Notes: generated by a model from the letters alone, not told the origin. A DNA stretch of 64,000 nt from Lysobacterales bacterium (GCA_026988115.1 JALSLV010000108.1:62001-126000), one strand, 5' to 3'. Counted from the stretch's first letter, positions 28,117-40,837 are shown. Numbers and translations are program-made.

Positions 28117-28794
28117 TTATCTCCGTTTCTTACCTTGTTGTTTCTTTTGTTCTTGAGAAGCATGTAAGTCAAAAACATCACCTTTATAAACCCACACTTT
28201 AATACCTAGAACACCATAAGTTGTATAAGCCTTACCCATTGCATAATCGATATTAGCTCTGAATGTATGCAAAGGCACTCGTCCTTCTCTATACCATTCA
28301 GTTCTTGCAATCTCGGCACCGTTTAAACGACCAGCTACGGCAACTCGAATACCAAGAGCTCCAAGTCTCATTGCACTACCGACTGCACGCTTCATGGCGC
28401 GACGGAACATAATACGCCTTTCTAGCTGAGATGCAATACCTTGAGCTATTAAATCTGCATCTAATTCAGGTTTTCTGATTTCGGCAACATTAATGTTAGT
28501 TGGAACACCCATCATTTTTGATACAGTTTTCTTTAAACGTTCAATATCTTCGCCTTTTTTACCGATAACAATACCCGGTCTTGCCGTATGAATTGTAACC
28601 CGAGCATTGTTTGCAGGGCGATCAATTTCAATTTGACTAACTGAAGCATTTGCTAATTCTTTTCTTAAGTATTTTCTGACTTTAATATCCTTAATCAATT
28701 GATCTGCAAAAACTTCTTTTTCTGCATACCAAGTTGCATTCCAAGGCTTCGATATACCTAGTCTAATTCCAATTGGATGTACTTTTTGACCCAT
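28117..28794 (-). CDS. rpsC: 30S ribosomal protein S3
   Basis: S3 lines the mRNA entry tunnel with S4 and S5. It has 225 aa (E. coli 233). It begins [14 protein letters not shown]; the KH type 2 domain (about 40-110) contains [18 protein letters not shown]. The C-terminal domain has [14 protein letters not shown], and the tail is Gln/Lys-rich. It lies between rplV and rplP. Confidence 0.98.
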   Translation of the reverse strand: MGQKVHPIGIRLGISKPWNATWYAEKEVFADQLIKDIKVRKYLRKELANASVSQIEIDRPANNARVTIHTARPGIVIGKKGEDIERLKKTVSKMMGVPTNINVAEIRKPELDADLIAQGIASQLERRIMFRRAMKRAVGSAMRLGALGIRVAVAGRLNGAEIARTEWYREGRVPLHTFRANIDYAMGKAYTTYGVLGIKVWVYKGDVFDLHASQEQKKQQGKKRR

Positions 28795-28804
28795 AATATT
28801 ACCT

Positions 28805-29140
28805 TTATGATGCTTCAGCCACTTTCACAGTGATATGGCTGGTTCTTTTTAATATTCTTGTTCCCCTTCCTTTTGCACGTGCTCTTCCACGCTTCAAAGT
28901 TGGGCCTTCATCTACTGTGATAGTGCTAATGATTAACTCATCAACATCCAGTCCTTCATTATGTTCTGCATTTGCAATCGCCGACATCAATACTTTCTTG
29001 ATTAAATGTGCTGCTTTTTTAGGGCTGAAAGACAATAATTGTTCAGCTTTTTCTACCTGCATGCCGCGCACTTGGTTTGCTACTAACCGCACCTTTTGTG
29101 CCGATATTGCAGCTCTGTTATGTTTTGCTGTAATTTCCAT
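28805..29140 (-). CDS. rplV: 50S ribosomal protein L22
   Basis: L22's loop lines the exit-tunnel constriction. I choose the ATG at 29140 (111 aa; E. coli 110) because [20 protein letters not shown] aligns with the known start and AGGTG lies six bases ahead. A GTG and an ATG up to three codons earlier are in frame. The tunnel hairpin is in [19 protein letters not shown], with no deletion suggestive of macrolide resistance. Confidence 0.97.
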   Translation of the reverse strand: MEITAKHNRAAISAQKVRLVANQVRGMQVEKAEQLLSFSPKKAAHLIKKVLMSAIANAEHNEGLDVDELIISTITVDEGPTLKRGRARAKGRGTRILKRTSHITVKVAEAS

Positions 29141-29155
29141 ACTCATCACCTATAA

Positions 29156-29425
29156 TTATGATTTTTTATCAGCCTGATGGCCTTTAAAAGTTCTTGTTGG
29201 CGAAAACTCACCCAATTTATGGCCGACCATTTCTTCAGAAATTAGTACAGGAACATGCTGTCTACCATTGTGTACAGCGATTGTTAATCCAACCATTTCC
29301 GGCAATATCATTGACCTACGTGACCAGGTTTGAATTGGTCTTTTGTTATTTTCCTCAACAGCCTTGAGTACTTTCTTCATTAAATGATGGTCTACGTGAG
29401 GACCTTTTTTTAGAGAACGTGGCAT
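29156..29425 (-). CDS. rpsS: 30S ribosomal protein S19
   Basis: S19 forms the 30S head with S13. It has 89 aa (E. coli 92). [19 protein letters not shown] and [20 protein letters not shown] followed by [16 protein letters not shown] are diagnostic. It follows rplB by 10 bases. Confidence 0.98.
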   Translation of the reverse strand: MPRSLKKGPHVDHHLMKKVLKAVEENNKRPIQTWSRRSMILPEMVGLTIAVHNGRQHVPVLISEEMVGHKLGEFSPTRTFKGHQADKKS

Positions 29426-29435
29426 ATCTATTTAC

Positions 29436-30263
29436 CTATTTTTTGTTTCTACGACGTACAATATACTGATCTGTACGCTTGTTTTTACGAGTCTTATAAC
29501 CCTTAGTTTTCATACCCCAAGGAGTTACAGGGTGACGACCACCAGAAGTACGACCTTCACCACCACCATGTGGATGGTCTACTGGATTCATGGCAACACC
29601 ACGAACAGTCGGTCTAACACCTCTCCAGCGACTAGCGCCAGCTTTACCTAATTTTTCAAGGTTATGCTCACCATTTGATACTTCTCCTAGCGTTGCTTTA
29701 CACGCAGCAGGAACTTTACGCATCTCACCAGATCTCAATCTAAGTGTTGCATACATTCCAGCACGAGCAACCAACTGCACATTTGCACCCGCTGAACGAG
29801 CTATTTGTGCGCCTTTTCCTGGCTTCATTTCAATACAATGAACAACAGAACCTAAAGGTATATTGCTCAAAGGCAATGCATTACCTGGTTTAATTGGTGC
29901 ATTGTTACCTGACTGTACAGACATACCCGCTTCCAATCCTTTTGGTGCAATGATATAACGTCTTTCACCATCTGCATAACAAATTAATGCAATATAGGCT
30001 GTACGATTTGGATCGTATTCAATGCGTTCTACATTGGCTACAATTCCATCTTTATTTCGTTTAAAGTCAACGATTCTATAACGTTGCTTATGACCACCAC
30101 CAATATGACGTGTAGTGATTCTGCCGTTATTATTTCTACCGCCAGTTTTTGATTTTTTTTCAACTAACGCCTCATGAGGACCGCCTTTATAAAGACCATC
30201 TCTCTTAACTCTTACCGTGCCTCTTCGGCCTGGGGAAGTTGGTTTTAATACGATTAATGCCAT
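29436..30263 (-). CDS. rplB: 50S ribosomal protein L2
   Basis: L2 is a primary 23S rRNA binder needed for subunit association and peptidyl transfer. It has 275 aa (E. coli 273). [20 protein letters not shown] and the C-terminal [20 protein letters not shown], which carries the conserved histidine (His229 in E. coli), are present. It follows rplW by 13 bases. Confidence 0.98.
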   Translation of the reverse strand: MALIVLKPTSPGRRGTVRVKRDGLYKGGPHEALVEKKSKTGGRNNNGRITTRHIGGGHKQRYRIVDFKRNKDGIVANVERIEYDPNRTAYIALICYADGERRYIIAPKGLEAGMSVQSGNNAPIKPGNALPLSNIPLGSVVHCIEMKPGKGAQIARSAGANVQLVARAGMYATLRLRSGEMRKVPAACKATLGEVSNGEHNLEKLGKAGASRWRGVRPTVRGVAMNPVDHPHGGGEGRTSGGRHPVTPWGMKTKGYKTRKNKRTDQYIVRRRNKK

Positions 30264-30276
30264 GATTATCTCCTAA

Positions 30277-30573
30277 TTATTCCGCAGTACCAAAGTCAAT
30301 TAATTGACCTGATTGAACCTTAACATAGGCTTTTTTCCAATCTGGACGTTTGCCTGGCTTTCCTTTAAATGATTTAGTTTTACCTTTAACATTTAAAATT
30401 TGTACGTTTTCAACATTTACTGAGAAAAGCTTCTCTATCGCTGCTTTTACCTGCTGCTTACTTGAAGTCACTGCAACTTGAAAAACATATTGATTTGATT
30501 GTTCACCCACTCGATTACTCTTTTCAGATATAATTGGCGCCAATACTGTTGTGTATAAGTTGTTCAAACTCAT
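30277..30573 (-). CDS. rplW: 50S ribosomal protein L23
   Basis: L23 at the tunnel exit is the docking site for trigger factor and SRP. I start it at the ATG at 30573 (98 aa; E. coli 100). It overlaps the rplD stop as ATGA and has AGGAG eight bases ahead; a GTG three codons upstream is in frame. The trigger-factor contact region (around residues 15-25) and VKVQSGQLIDF are typical. Confidence 0.97.
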   Translation of the reverse strand: MSLNNLYTTVLAPIISEKSNRVGEQSNQYVFQVAVTSSKQQVKAAIEKLFSVNVENVQILNVKGKTKSFKGKPGKRPDWKKAYVKVQSGQLIDFGTAE

Positions 30574-31175
30574 GATAACCACTCCTGTACTTTTTCTGCA
30601 GCCGCTGCTGTCATAATAACTTTTTCAGAAGACACTAATGATACAGGATCAAGTGATCTAACATCAGTAACATATATATTTGGAATGTTACGTGTTGCCA
30701 ACACTAGTTCAGATGTAATCTCATCAACTACAATTGTTCCCTTTGTCATTTTATGTTTAGCTAAAAATTTAATCGCTTCTTTAGTTTTGCCTTCTTTGAT
30801 AGAAATACTGTTTACGAAGACCATTCGTTCTGAACGAGTCAATTCTGAAATAATTGATTTCATGCCAGCTCTATACATTTTTTTATTAACTTTTTGAGAG
30901 TGATCTCTTGGTGCTGCTGCGAAAGTCTTACCACCACCAACCCAAATAGGGCTTCTGATTGTCCCTGCACGCGCACGACCAGTTCCTTTTTGTTTAAAAG
31001 GTTTTTTGCCGCCACCTCTAACTGCTGAACGATTTTTTTGTGCTTTTGTTCCAGCACGACCACCAGCCAAGAATGCTGTTACAACTTGGTGAACCAAGCT
31101 CTCAGAATAATCTCTGTTGAAAACTTCATCAGAAACTTCAACATTAGCTTTTTTACCTGCTACTTTAATTTCCAT
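30570..31175 (-). CDS. rplD: 50S ribosomal protein L4
   Basis: L4 reaches into the exit tunnel opposite L22. In E. coli it also represses the S10 operon by transcription attenuation and translation control. The second ATG (31175, 201 aa) fits the AAGGAG spacing better than the first, three bases upstream. GGKKPFKQKGTGRARAGTI (about 55-73) is the tunnel loop and RDHSQKVNKKMYRAGMKSI follows. Its repressor target would lie before rpsJ, where a hairpin is seen at 32157-32181. Confidence 0.97.
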   Translation of the reverse strand: MEIKVAGKKANVEVSDEVFNRDYSESLVHQVVTAFLAGGRAGTKAQKNRSAVRGGGKKPFKQKGTGRARAGTIRSPIWVGGGKTFAAAPRDHSQKVNKKMYRAGMKSIISELTRSERMVFVNSISIKEGKTKEAIKFLAKHKMTKGTIVVDEITSELVLATRNIPNIYVTDVRSLDPVSLVSSEKVIMTAAAAEKVQEWLS

Positions 31176-31185
31176 CATAGTCTCC

Positions 31186-31812
31186 TTAAGCTTTGACAGC
31201 TGGTTTAATGATTACTCTTGAATTTTTAGCACCTGGAACAGCGCCTTTAATAAGTAGCAAACCTTTTTCAGCATCTACTCTTACTATTTCAAGATTTTGA
31301 GTCGTAACATTTCTGTCACCCATGTGTCCTGCCATTTTTTTACCTTTAAATACTCGTCCAGGCGTTTGACATTGCCCGATGGAACCTGGTGCTCTATGAG
31401 AAACAGAGTTACCATGGGTGGCATCTTGCATTTGGAAGTTGTAACGCTTAATTACCCCTTGAAAACCTTTACCTTTAGAACGACCAGTAACATCTACTTT
31501 CTGTCCTGCTTCAAACATATTGACATCTAATTTAGTCCCAACTTCTTGAGCTTCGTCTGTTCTAAATTCCATAACGTCTTTACCTGCTTCAACACCTGCT
31601 TTCGCAAAATGTCCCGCTAAAGGCTTGCTTACTTTAGATGCTTTTAAAGCACCAGTTGAAACTTGAATGGCACTATAACCATCAATTTCTAATGTCTTGA
31701 CCTGTGATACAATGTTATCTGCAATACTAACAACAGTAACTGGAGTCGAATTTCCTTCATCAGAAAACACTCTTGTCATACCTACTTTTTGTCCGATAAG
31801 TCCGATAGTCAT
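31186..31812 (-). CDS. rplC: 50S ribosomal protein L3
   Basis: L3 initiates 50S assembly and its loop approaches the peptidyl-transferase centre. It has 208 aa (E. coli 209). [14 protein letters not shown] at the N-terminus, [17 protein letters not shown] and the central loop [20 protein letters not shown] are diagnostic. The Gln in that loop (about residue 151) matches the residue methylated by PrmB. Confidence 0.98.
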   Translation of the reverse strand: MTIGLIGQKVGMTRVFSDEGNSTPVTVVSIADNIVSQVKTLEIDGYSAIQVSTGALKASKVSKPLAGHFAKAGVEAGKDVMEFRTDEAQEVGTKLDVNMFEAGQKVDVTGRSKGKGFQGVIKRYNFQMQDATHGNSVSHRAPGSIGQCQTPGRVFKGKKMAGHMGDRNVTTQNLEIVRVDAEKGLLLIKGAVPGAKNSRVIIKPAVKA

Positions 31813-31824
31813 TTCCTATACTCC

Positions 31825-32136
31825 TTAAGATAGTTGGATTTGAACGTCGACACCTGCTGCTAAATCTAATTTCATTAGCGCATCGACTGTCTTGTCATTT
31901 GGATCCACAATATCAACAAGACGTTTATGTGTGCGTATCTCATATTGATCACGCGCATCTTTGTTTACATGTGGAGATGTTAACACTGTATAACGCTCAA
32001 TACGTGTCGGTAAAGGAATTGGCCCTTTAACCTGAGCACCTGTGCGCTTTGCAGTATCTACGATTCTTCCAGCTGATTGATCAATTAATTTGTGATCAAA
32101 CGCTTTTAATCTAATTCTAATTTTCTGTTCGGCCAT
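31825..32136 (-). CDS. rpsJ: 30S ribosomal protein S10
   Basis: S10 is a 30S head protein that also serves as NusE in antitermination with NusB and NusG. I start it at the ATG at 32136 (103 aa, the E. coli length), with AGAGG eight bases ahead. An in-frame GTG nine codons upstream lies in the hairpin and is unlikely. [20 protein letters not shown] and [15 protein letters not shown] are signatures. It heads the S10 group, 85 bases after tuf. Confidence 0.98.
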   Translation of the reverse strand: MAEQKIRIRLKAFDHKLIDQSAGRIVDTAKRTGAQVKGPIPLPTRIERYTVLTSPHVNKDARDQYEIRTHKRLVDIVDPNDKTVDALMKLDLAAGVDVQIQLS

Positions 32137-32156
32137 TACCGTCGCCTCTGTAGTTT

Positions 32157-32181
32157 TGTGCACAACTTCTCGTTGTGCACA
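32157..32181 (-). promoter_or_regulatory. Hairpin in the tuf-rpsJ gap (S10 leader)
   Basis: A perfect 10-bp stem (32157-32166 with 32172-32181, GTGCACAAC core, five-base loop) ends about 20 bases before the rpsJ start. No T-run follows on the minus strand, so it is not a simple terminator. Position suggests a role in the S10 leader or RNA processing. Confidence 0.6.
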
Positions 32182-32221
32182 CTATTTTAATTAATAATTC
32201 TTTTTATTCTATTGCTAATTT

Positions 32222-33412
32222 TTATTTAAAAATCTTAGCAACAACACCTGCACCAACTGTGCGTCCGCCTTCACGAATAGCAAATCTCAAACCTTCTTCC
32301 ATCGCAATTGGATTGATTAAGGTAACTGTCATTTTTACGTTATCGCCAGGCATTACCATTTCAACACCTTCTGGTAACTCACAAGCTCCAGTGATGTCAG
32401 TTGTACGGAAGTAAAACTGTGGTCTATAGCCTTTGAAAAATGGAGTGTGACGTCCGCCTTCATCTTTTGACAAGATGTAAACTTCTGCTTCAAACTCTGT
32501 ATGTGGAGTAATTGATCCAGGATGTGCCAATACTTGACCACGTTCAACGTCATCACGCTTAGTTCCACGTAATAATACACCTACGTTTTCACCTGCACGA
32601 CCTTCGTCTAGTAATTTACGGAACATTTCAACACCCGTACATACGGTTTTTTGTGTGTCTCTGATTCCGATGATTTCTAATTCTTCACCCACTTTAACAA
32701 CACCACGCTCTACACGTCCAGTTACAACTGTTCCACGACCTGAAATTGAGAACACGTCTTCAATAGGCAATAAGAAAGGTTGATCAACATCGCGTTTAGG
32801 CTCTGGAATATAATCATCCAATACGTCTAGCAATTTCTTTATTGATGGAACACCAATATCACTTTCGTCACCTTCTAGTGCTTTAAGTGCAGAACCCATA
32901 ACCATAGGAGTATCATCTCCAGGGAAATCATAATCGCTTAATAATTCACGAATTTCCATTTCTACCAATTCCAACAACTCTTCGTCATCAACTTGGTCAC
33001 ATTTATTCATGTATACAACGATATAAGGTACGCCAACTTGACGACCCAATAAAATGTGCTCGCGTGTTTGTGGCATTGGACCATCAGCAGCTGATACGAC
33101 TAAGATAGCACCATCCATTTGTGCTGCACCTGTAATCATGTTCTTAACATAGTCAGCATGGCCTGGACAATCTACGTGTGCGTAGTGACGACCTTCTGTT
33201 TCATATTCTACGTGTGCTGTAGCAATTGTAATACCACGCTCGCGCTCTTCTGGTGCATTATCAATTTGATCATAATCTTTGAATTCACCACCTTGTAATT
33301 CTGCTGCCACTTTTGTAAGGGCGGCTGTCAATGTAGTTTTACCGTGATCAACGTGACCAATTGTTCCCACATTTACATGCGGTTTGTTGCGTTCAAATTT
33401 TTCTTTAGACAT
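32222..33412 (-). CDS. tuf: Elongation factor Tu, copy 1
   Basis: EF-Tu is the GTPase that delivers aminoacyl-tRNA to the ribosome. It has 396 aa. G motifs: GHVDHGKTT (19-27), DCPGHADY (about 81) and NKCD (about 136), with the effector region [13 protein letters not shown]. The protein is identical to the second copy at 48668-49858 and the DNA appears identical throughout. Similarity stops one base before the ATG and continues about 15 bases past the stop with one mismatch. This copy is in the str group after fusA and has a weaker AGAG ribosome-binding site than copy 2. Confidence 0.99.
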   Translation of the reverse strand: MSKEKFERNKPHVNVGTIGHVDHGKTTLTAALTKVAAELQGGEFKDYDQIDNAPEERERGITIATAHVEYETEGRHYAHVDCPGHADYVKNMITGAAQMDGAILVVSAADGPMPQTREHILLGRQVGVPYIVVYMNKCDQVDDEELLELVEMEIRELLSDYDFPGDDTPMVMGSALKALEGDESDIGVPSIKKLLDVLDDYIPEPKRDVDQPFLLPIEDVFSISGRGTVVTGRVERGVVKVGEELEIIGIRDTQKTVCTGVEMFRKLLDEGRAGENVGVLLRGTKRDDVERGQVLAHPGSITPHTEFEAEVYILSKDEGGRHTPFFKGYRPQFYFRTTDITGACELPEGVEMVMPGDNVKMTVTLINPIAMEEGLRFAIREGGRTVGAGVVAKIFK

Positions 33413-33450
33413 TCTATTTCTCTTTTGCTAAATATGTTTATTACAATTAC

Positions 33451-35526
33451 TTACTTATTAAATACATTATCTGATGCTATCTCATAATGATCAAATTCCA
33501 TCGAGTAGTTAGCCCGACCTTGAGTGGCTGACCGCAAATCCATTGCGTAACCAAACATTTTTGATAGTGGAACAAAAGCTTTAATAATTTTTCCTGATAC
33601 CGTATCTTCAATACCTTCCAAATTACCATTCTTTTTATTAACATCTCCTACCACATTCCCCATATATTCCTCTGGGGTAATTATTTCTACTTTCATAATT
33701 GGCTCTAGCACAACTGGCTTCGCCTCTAATGCACCACTTCGAAAAGCTTGTGCTGCTGCAATTTTGTAAGCCATCTCAGTTGAATCCACCTCATGAAAAG
33801 ACCCACCTAACAGCGTCACTTTCACATCAACAACAGGATACCCTGCCAAAACTCCATTTTGCATTTGCTCTTGCAAACCTTTATCAATAGCCGGAATAAA
33901 TTCACTTGGAATTATTCCACCTTTAATCTCATTCACGAATTGATAACCCGCACCCTGCTCTAAAGGCTCTAATCTAATTTTTACATGGCCATATTGACCC
34001 TTACCACCAGACTGCTTTATAAATTTACCTTCTTGCTCCACAGCCCTTGATATGGTCTCACGGTAAGCCACTTGCGGATTACCAACATTTGCATCAACTT
34101 TAAATTCGCGTTTCATTCGATCCACGATGATATCCAAATGTAATTCGCCCATACCTGCGATTATTGTCTGTCCTGACTCTTCATCAGTAGTGACCCTAAA
34201 AGAAGGGTCTTCTTGAGCTAACTTTTCCAAAGCTTGACCCATTTTTTCTTGATCGGCAGTTGTTCTTGGCTCAACCGCAACAGCTATAACTGGTACAGGA
34301 AACTCCATTTTCTCTAAAGTTATCACTGCTTTTGCAGCACAAAGTGTTTCACCTGTTGTTACGTCTTTCATACCAACAACTGCAACAATATCGCCTGCAT
34401 AAACCTCCTTAACCTCCTCACGAGAGTTAGAATGCATTTGCAAAAGCCGACCTATACGTTCTTTTTTTCCTTTGATAGGGTTATAAACCATATCACCAGT
34501 TTTCATTGTTCCAGAATATACCCTCAAAAAAGCCAAGGTTCCAACAAAAGAATCTGTAGCAATTTTAAACACTAAAGCAGCAAATGGCGCTTTATCGTCT
34601 GGATGACGCTCTTCAATATCACCTTTTTCATTTAAGCCAGTGATAGCAGGAACATCTAATGGAGAAGGGAGAAACTCAACAACCTTATCCAACATCGCTT
34701 GCACGCCTTTGTTTTTAAACGCAGAACCGCACAAACAGCATACAATTTCATTATTTATTGTACGCAGTCGTAAGCCTTGAAGAATTTCTGAATCTGTCAA
34801 TAAACCCTCTTCCAAGTATTTATCCATCAATTCATCGTTGGCCTCAGCAGCAGATTCAATCATGAACTCTCTTGCTGCTTCGCATTTGGCTAGCATATCA
34901 GCTGGGATTTCTTTAGCCTCATATTCCATTCCCATGTTTTCTTCTTTCCAGTATATTGCTTTCATCCTTAGCAAATCAACCAACCCAACAAAATCCTCTT
35001 CGCTTCCAATTGGCAACTGTACAGGCACTGCATTAGCACCTAACTTTTCTCGCATATTTTCCACAACACGATCAAAATCCGCACCCGTTCTATCCATCTT
35101 ATTCACAAATGCCAATCGTGGCACTTTGTAACGGTCTGCTTGCCTCCAAACAGTTTCAGACTGCGGTTCAACACCGCTTACAGCACAGAAAACAGCTACT
35201 GCGCCATCCAAAACCCTTAAAGACCTCTCAACCTCAATGGTAAAGTCAACATGCCCAGGGGTATCAATAATATTAACCCGGTGTGACTCAAACTGGTTGT
35301 CCATTCCCGACCAAAAACAGGTAGTAGCTGCCGAAGTTATCGTAATGCCACGCTCTTGCTCTTGCTCCATCCAGTCCATAGTGGCATTACCATCATGAAC
35401 CTCTCCTATTTTATGCGACACTCCCGTGTAGTATAAAATTCTCTCTGTTGTCGTGGTCTTACCCGCATCTATGTGAGCCATAATACCAATATTTCGATAC
35501 CGCTCTATTGGTGTCTGTCTTGCCAC
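33451..35526 (-). CDS. fusA: Elongation factor G
   Basis: EF-G is the GTPase that drives translocation. It has 691 aa (E. coli 704). G1 AHIDAGKTT (17-25), DTPGHVDF and NKMD are in domain I. Domain IV, which reaches the decoding site, carries [12 protein letters not shown] and [15 protein letters not shown]. The C-terminal domain V has [16 protein letters not shown]. It lies between rpsG and tuf as in the classic str operon, with a 30-base gap from rpsG. Confidence 0.98.
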   Translation of the reverse strand: MARQTPIERYRNIGIMAHIDAGKTTTTERILYYTGVSHKIGEVHDGNATMDWMEQEQERGITITSAATTCFWSGMDNQFESHRVNIIDTPGHVDFTIEVERSLRVLDGAVAVFCAVSGVEPQSETVWRQADRYKVPRLAFVNKMDRTGADFDRVVENMREKLGANAVPVQLPIGSEEDFVGLVDLLRMKAIYWKEENMGMEYEAKEIPADMLAKCEAAREFMIESAAEANDELMDKYLEEGLLTDSEILQGLRLRTINNEIVCCLCGSAFKNKGVQAMLDKVVEFLPSPLDVPAITGLNEKGDIEERHPDDKAPFAALVFKIATDSFVGTLAFLRVYSGTMKTGDMVYNPIKGKKERIGRLLQMHSNSREEVKEVYAGDIVAVVGMKDVTTGETLCAAKAVITLEKMEFPVPVIAVAVEPRTTADQEKMGQALEKLAQEDPSFRVTTDEESGQTIIAGMGELHLDIIVDRMKREFKVDANVGNPQVAYRETISRAVEQEGKFIKQSGGKGQYGHVKIRLEPLEQGAGYQFVNEIKGGIIPSEFIPAIDKGLQEQMQNGVLAGYPVVDVKVTLLGGSFHEVDSTEMAYKIAAAQAFRSGALEAKPVVLEPIMKVEIITPEEYMGNVVGDVNKKNGNLEGIEDTVSGKIIKAFVPLSKMFGYAMDLRSATQGRANYSMEFDHYEIASDNVFNK

Positions 35527-35556
35527 AACTTTTTCCTTTATTTTTTCTTTATTATC

Positions 35557-36039
<483 letters not shown>

Positions 36040-36081
36040 TTATTTACTTCTCTCAAAGGACAACCCCTTGAAATACTCTAA

Positions 36082-36456
36082 TTATCCCTTAGGACGCTTA
36101 GTTCCATATTTAGAACGACCTTGCTTTCTATCACTTACACCTGCCGTATCTAATGCACCACGGACAACATGGTAACGAACACCAGGCAAATCCTTTACAC
36201 GTCCACCGCGTATTAAAACAATACTGTGTTCTTGCAAATTATGACCTTCACCACCGATATAACTTGTCACTTCAAAACCATTGGTCAATCTTACACGAGC
36301 CACTTTACGTAGAGCCGAGTTAGGCTTCTTTGGTGTTGTTGTATAAACACGAGCACAAACGCCACGTCTTTGTGGGCACGCTTCTAAAGCTGGCACATTT
36401 GTTTTATACGCCTTTGGCTTTCTTGGCTTTCTTACTAATTGATTTATTGTTGCCAT
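36082..36456 (-). CDS. rpsL: 30S ribosomal protein S12
   Basis: S12 sits at the decoding centre. Its 124 aa equal the E. coli length. [17 protein letters not shown] includes the lysine matching Lys43, and [15 protein letters not shown] includes Lys88 next to Asp89 (the methylthiolation site). Both streptomycin positions are wild-type. It is first in the str group, with its own promoter (36530-36558) and a terminator-like hairpin in the leader. Confidence 0.98.
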   Translation of the reverse strand: MATINQLVRKPRKPKAYKTNVPALEACPQRRGVCARVYTTTPKKPNSALRKVARVRLTNGFEVTSYIGGEGHNLQEHSIVLIRGGRVKDLPGVRYHVVRGALDTAGVSDRKQGRSKYGTKRPKG

Positions 36457-36484
36457 ATTACTTTTTCTTTACCTTATAGAAAAC

Positions 36485-36513
36485 AAAAGACAGGCCAAAC
36501 AAGTCAGCCTGTC
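36485..36513 (-). terminator. Terminator-like hairpin between rpoC and rpsL
   Basis: A 7-bp stem (GACAGGC/GCCTGTC, 36489-36495 with 36507-36513) with an 11-base loop is followed on the minus strand by TTTTGTTT. Because the rpsL promoter lies upstream of it, the hairpin falls in the rpsL leader. It could end rpoC transcripts and also attenuate rpsL. Confidence 0.65.
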
Positions 36514-36529
36514 GAAATTTAGAACGGGG

Positions 36530-36558
36530 ATTTTAGTGACTACACCCCTTTTAGTCAA
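36530..36558 (-). promoter_or_regulatory. Promoter of the str operon (rpsL)
   Basis: On the minus strand, TTGACT (36553-36558) and TAAAAT (36530-36535) are exactly 17 bases apart. A GC-rich CCCCG discriminator follows and an A/T-rich stretch precedes (36560-36598). This is the layout of strong, growth-rate-controlled promoters. Confidence 0.75.
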
Positions 36559-36598
36559 GCATTGTTTTTAATATTTAATTAAAAACTTTAATAATTGA

Positions 36599-39500
36599 CT
36601 AATCCTCCATTAACATTGCAGAATCATCCACTAAAGACTCTTCCAACAAAGCTTCTGACTCAACTTTCATCAAATCAGATTTAAGCATATCTTCACGGGA
36701 TTTTTTACGATCTTGATGGAATGCTAGTCCAGTACCTGCTGGAATTAAGCGTCCAACAATGACATTTTCCTTCAATCCATTCAAATAATCCTTACTGCCT
36801 CGAACTGACGCTTCTGTCAATACGCGCGTCGTTTCTTGGAAAGATGCTGCTGAAATAAAGGACTCAGTTGCTAATGAAGCTTTTGTAATTCCTAACAACT
36901 GCAACTCATACTCAACTGGTATCCCATCTTTCTTCAGTATTTCTTTATTGATTGCCGTTACTTCTTTTAAGGTAACTTGTTCGGATTTTAACAAATCAGA
37001 ATCACCTGGTGAAATTACCTCAACCTTACGTAACATTTGGCGAATAATTGTTTCAATATGCTTATCATCAATGCCCACACCTTGTAAGCGATAGACATCT
37101 TGTATTTCATTAACCAAGTAGTTAGCCAATTTTTCTACTCCCTGCAATCTTAAAATATCATGCGGGGATGGCTCTCCTTCAACTATAACTTCACCCTTTT
37201 CGACATGCTCCCCTTCAAAAACAATTATTTGCCTCCATTTAGGTATCAATTTTTCAGTGCTTTCGCCCTCAGAATTTGTAATCACAAGTCTATTTTTTGT
37301 CTTAGTTTCCTTCCCAAAGGATATGACTCCGGCAGCCTCAGCTTGCAGTGCCGCATCTTTTGGTTTACGCGCTTCAAATAAATCAGCCACGCGTGGCAGA
37401 CCACCAGTAATATCCCTGTTCTTAGAAGATTCTTGTGGGATTTTTGCTAAGAAATCACCCACTTTTACTTCTTGACCATTTTGAATATTGATGGTCGCTC
37501 CAGGAGGTAAGAAATATTGTGCAGGGATATCCGTTCCAGGAATCATAATTGCTTTACCGCGTTTATTCTCTAAACGCACCATTGGTCGCATATCCTTACC
37601 CTTAGAACCACGTGTCTTAGGATCTGTAATAACAAAACTTGTTAGTCCTGTTAACTCATCCAATTTCTCTTCTACGGTGACATTGTCTTGGAAGTCGATG
37701 AAACTAACAACACCCGCCACTTCTGTCACAATTGGATGTGTATGAGGATCCCAAGTCACCAGAATGTCTCCACCCTTAACTTTAGCTCCATCATTTACTC
37801 CAATTAACGCGCCATAAGGAATCTTATACCTTTCTTTTTCCTTACCTGATTTTTCATGTATCGATAATTCACCAGAGCGAGAAATCGCAACTAATTTTTT
37901 ATCTTTATTTTTAACTGTTTTAATGTTGTGCAACTTAGCAATACCATCTGCTTTAATCTGTATCTGATTATTTGCCGCTTGTTTTGATGCCACCCCACCA
38001 ATATGGAAGGTACGCATGGTTAGCTGCGTTCCTGGTTCACCAATTGACTGCGCTGCTACAACACCAACAGCTTCACCAATACTAACAAACTTACCCCGAG
38101 CCAAATCACGTCCATAACAACTAGCACAAATACCAGTTGGTGCTTCACACGTAATTGGCGACCTTACTTTAATTGAGTCCACACCTTGAGATTCAATAAC
38201 TTCAGCCCAACTTTCATCAATCAAAGTACCCTGAGGAATAATTGGTGTTTCACTATTATCATTATTGAATACATCGATAGCAACAATGCGACCCAGCACT
38301 CTATCACCTAGAGTTTGAACCACTTCACCACCAGCAACAATTGCTTGCATGTTCATGCCTTCAATGGTTTCACAGTCATGTTGTACAATAACCACATCTT
38401 GTGCTACATCAACTAAACGACGTGTTAAGTAACCAGAGTTTGCCGTTTTAAGGGCAGTATCAGCCAAACCTTTTCGTGCTCCATGAGTCGAGATAAAGTA
38501 TTGCATAACATCCAAACCTTCACGGAAATTCGCTTTAATTGGTGATTCAATAATTGAGCCATCAGGTTTTGCCATCAATCCACGCATTCCTGATAACTGC
38601 CTCATTTGGGCTGGGGAACCCCTCGCACCAGAATCAGCCATTACAAATACCGAATTCATTGAATCTTGACGGATTTTCTTACCCTCTTTGGTCGTTACTG
38701 TATCCGTACCCAATGCATCCATCATCGATTTAGCCACTTCTTCATTGGCACGAGACCAGATATCAATAACTTTATTATAACGTTCACCTGCAGTCACCAA
38801 ACCATCGGTGTATTGCCCTTGAATCGCCATAACTTCTTTTTCTGAATCTGCAAGAATTGTTTTCTTCTCATCAGGAATAATTAAATCATCAATACCAATT
38901 GACATGCCCGCATAAGTTGCATACCTAAAACCTGTATACATGAGTTGATCAGCAAATATTACCGTGTCCTTAACACCCATTTCATGGTAACAAGTATTTA
39001 ATAATTTTGAGATGTTCTTTTTAGATAAAACAACATTCAGGTTTGAAAAATCCATCCCTTTTGGAAGAATTGTCGCCAGCAAAGCACGTCCCACCGTTGT
39101 ATCAACAATACTGGTATTTTCAATTTCTTCACCATCATCACCCTTTGTCACTTGCGTTAAGCGAACTTTTATTTTTGCTTGAAGTGTGACCTTAGCATTA
39201 TCGTATGCTCTTTGAACTTCATCAATATTAGCAAAAATCATGTCTTCGCCAGGCTGATTGACTAATTCACGAGTCATGTAGTAAAGCCCTAAAACAACAT
39301 CCTGTGAAGGAACAATAATGGGTTCACCACTAGCTGGTGACAATATATTATTAGTTGCCAACATGAGCGTACGCGCTTCTAATTGTGCTTCAATTGATAA
39401 AGGCACGTGTACCGCCATTTGGTCACCATCGAAATCAGCATTAAATGCCGTACAGACTAATGGGTGTAATTGTATGGCTTTACCTTCAATTAAGATGGGT

Positions 39501-40813
39501 TCAAAAGCTTGAATACCTAATCTATGCAATGTTGGCGCACGATTTAGCATAACAGGATGTTCACGAATCACTTCTGAAAGTATGTCCCACACTTCAGGTG
39601 TTTCATCTTCAACACTGCGTTTAGCGGCTTTAATCGTTGAAACATAATCATTTTGTAATAATTTACCAAGAATAAAAGGTTTGAAAAGCTCCAATGCCAT
39701 TTTCTTTGGTAATCCACATTGATGCAACCTCAAGGTTGGACCAACAACAATCACTGAACGACCAGAATAATCGACTCGCTTACCCAGTAAGTTTTGACGG
39801 AAACGACCTTGCTTGCCTTTAATCATATCAGCTAAAGATTTTAATGGGCGTTTGTTTGTTCCAGTTATCGCACGTCCTCGACGACCATTATCTAATAAGG
39901 CGTCAACAGACTCTTGCAGCATACGTTTTTCATTACGCACAATAATATCAGGCGCATGTAAATCCAATAAGCGACCTAAACGGTTGTTACGGTTAATCAC
40001 ACGACGATATAAATCATTCAAGTCAGAAGTGGCGAAACGACCACCATCCAAAGGCACTAATGGACGTAATTCTGGTGGTAAAACGGGTAAAACCGTCATT
40101 ATCATGTGCTCAGGACGGTTTCCTGATTTTACAAAAGAATCAAAAAGCTTGATTCGCTTTGACAAACGCTTAATCTTGGTAACTGATCGGGTTGACTCGA
40201 TTTCTTCATGAAATTGAATCAACTGCTTGTTTAAGTCAATTTCTTTGAGCAAATCATATATAGCTTCGGCACCCATTTTGGCAGTAAACTCGTCTCCCCA
40301 GGATTCAATAGCTGCGGTATATTGTTCATCCGTTAATAAAGAGCCTTTTTCGAGATCAGTCATGCCAGGATCGGTAACGACAAAAGATTCAAAATAGAGA
40401 ATTCTTTCAATCTCACGCAAGGTCATTTCTAACATTAAACCAATGCGTGATGGCAAGGATTTTAGAAACCAAATATGAGCCACTGGACTGGCTAAAGCAA
40501 TGTGACCCATGCGTTCACGTCTAACCTTTGACAAGGTCACCTCGGTTCCACATTTTTCACAGACGACGCCACGGTGCTTCATGCGCTTATATTTACCACA
40601 CAAGCACTCATAATCTTTTATTGGTCCAAATATAGCAGAACAAAACAAGCCATCACGTTCAGGTTTGAACGTTCTATAATTGATGGTTTCTGGCTTTTTA
40701 ACTTCACCAAAAGACCACGAACGAATTAACTCAGGTTGTGCTAGGCTGGCTTTAATCGCATCGAAGTCTTGGACTTCTTTTTGTGGATTAAATAGTTTTA
40801 GTAAATCTTTCAT
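36599..40813 (-). CDS. rpoC: RNA polymerase beta' subunit
   Basis: Beta' is the catalytic core subunit. It has 1404 aa (E. coli 1407). The N-terminal zinc-binding cysteines ([13 protein letters not shown] then VVCEKCG) are near residue 70. The absolutely conserved [12 protein letters not shown], whose three Asp hold catalytic magnesium, is near residue 460. The second zinc site ([19 protein letters not shown]) is near residue 890, followed by the bridge and trigger region ([18 protein letters not shown]). No intein or split is present. It follows rpoB by 24 bases. Confidence 0.99.
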   Translation of the reverse strand: MKDLLKLFNPQKEVQDFDAIKASLAQPELIRSWSFGEVKKPETINYRTFKPERDGLFCSAIFGPIKDYECLCGKYKRMKHRGVVCEKCGTEVTLSKVRRERMGHIALASPVAHIWFLKSLPSRIGLMLEMTLREIERILYFESFVVTDPGMTDLEKGSLLTDEQYTAAIESWGDEFTAKMGAEAIYDLLKEIDLNKQLIQFHEEIESTRSVTKIKRLSKRIKLFDSFVKSGNRPEHMIMTVLPVLPPELRPLVPLDGGRFATSDLNDLYRRVINRNNRLGRLLDLHAPDIIVRNEKRMLQESVDALLDNGRRGRAITGTNKRPLKSLADMIKGKQGRFRQNLLGKRVDYSGRSVIVVGPTLRLHQCGLPKKMALELFKPFILGKLLQNDYVSTIKAAKRSVEDETPEVWDILSEVIREHPVMLNRAPTLHRLGIQAFEPILIEGKAIQLHPLVCTAFNADFDGDQMAVHVPLSIEAQLEARTLMLATNNILSPASGEPIIVPSQDVVLGLYYMTRELVNQPGEDMIFANIDEVQRAYDNAKVTLQAKIKVRLTQVTKGDDGEEIENTSIVDTTVGRALLATILPKGMDFSNLNVVLSKKNISKLLNTCYHEMGVKDTVIFADQLMYTGFRYATYAGMSIGIDDLIIPDEKKTILADSEKEVMAIQGQYTDGLVTAGERYNKVIDIWSRANEEVAKSMMDALGTDTVTTKEGKKIRQDSMNSVFVMADSGARGSPAQMRQLSGMRGLMAKPDGSIIESPIKANFREGLDVMQYFISTHGARKGLADTALKTANSGYLTRRLVDVAQDVVIVQHDCETIEGMNMQAIVAGGEVVQTLGDRVLGRIVAIDVFNNDNSETPIIPQGTLIDESWAEVIESQGVDSIKVRSPITCEAPTGICASCYGRDLARGKFVSIGEAVGVVAAQSIGEPGTQLTMRTFHIGGVASKQAANNQIQIKADGIAKLHNIKTVKNKDKKLVAISRSGELSIHEKSGKEKERYKIPYGALIGVNDGAKVKGGDILVTWDPHTHPIVTEVAGVVSFIDFQDNVTVEEKLDELTGLTSFVITDPKTRGSKGKDMRPMVRLENKRGKAIMIPGTDIPAQYFLPPGATINIQNGQEVKVGDFLAKIPQESSKNRDITGGLPRVADLFEARKPKDAALQAEAAGVISFGKETKTKNRLVITNSEGESTEKLIPKWRQIIVFEGEHVEKGEVIVEGEPSPHDILRLQGVEKLANYLVNEIQDVYRLQGVGIDDKHIETIIRQMLRKVEVISPGDSDLLKSEQVTLKEVTAINKEILKKDGIPVEYELQLLGITKASLATESFISAASFQETTRVLTEASVRGSKDYLNGLKENVIVGRLIPAGTGLAFHQDRKKSREDMLKSDLMKVESEALLEESLVDDSAMLMED

Positions 40814-40837
40814 GTATTTCTCCTATTTTTCCTGTAG

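Noticed and set aside
32353-32580. 75-codon frame inside tuf, repeated inside the second tuf
   Set aside because: It is an alternative frame within a highly conserved gene and is duplicated only because tuf is.
36473-36502. TTGTTT-18-TATAAG as an rpsL promoter overlapping the hairpin
   Set aside because: The -35 match is poor and a much better promoter lies at 36530-36558.
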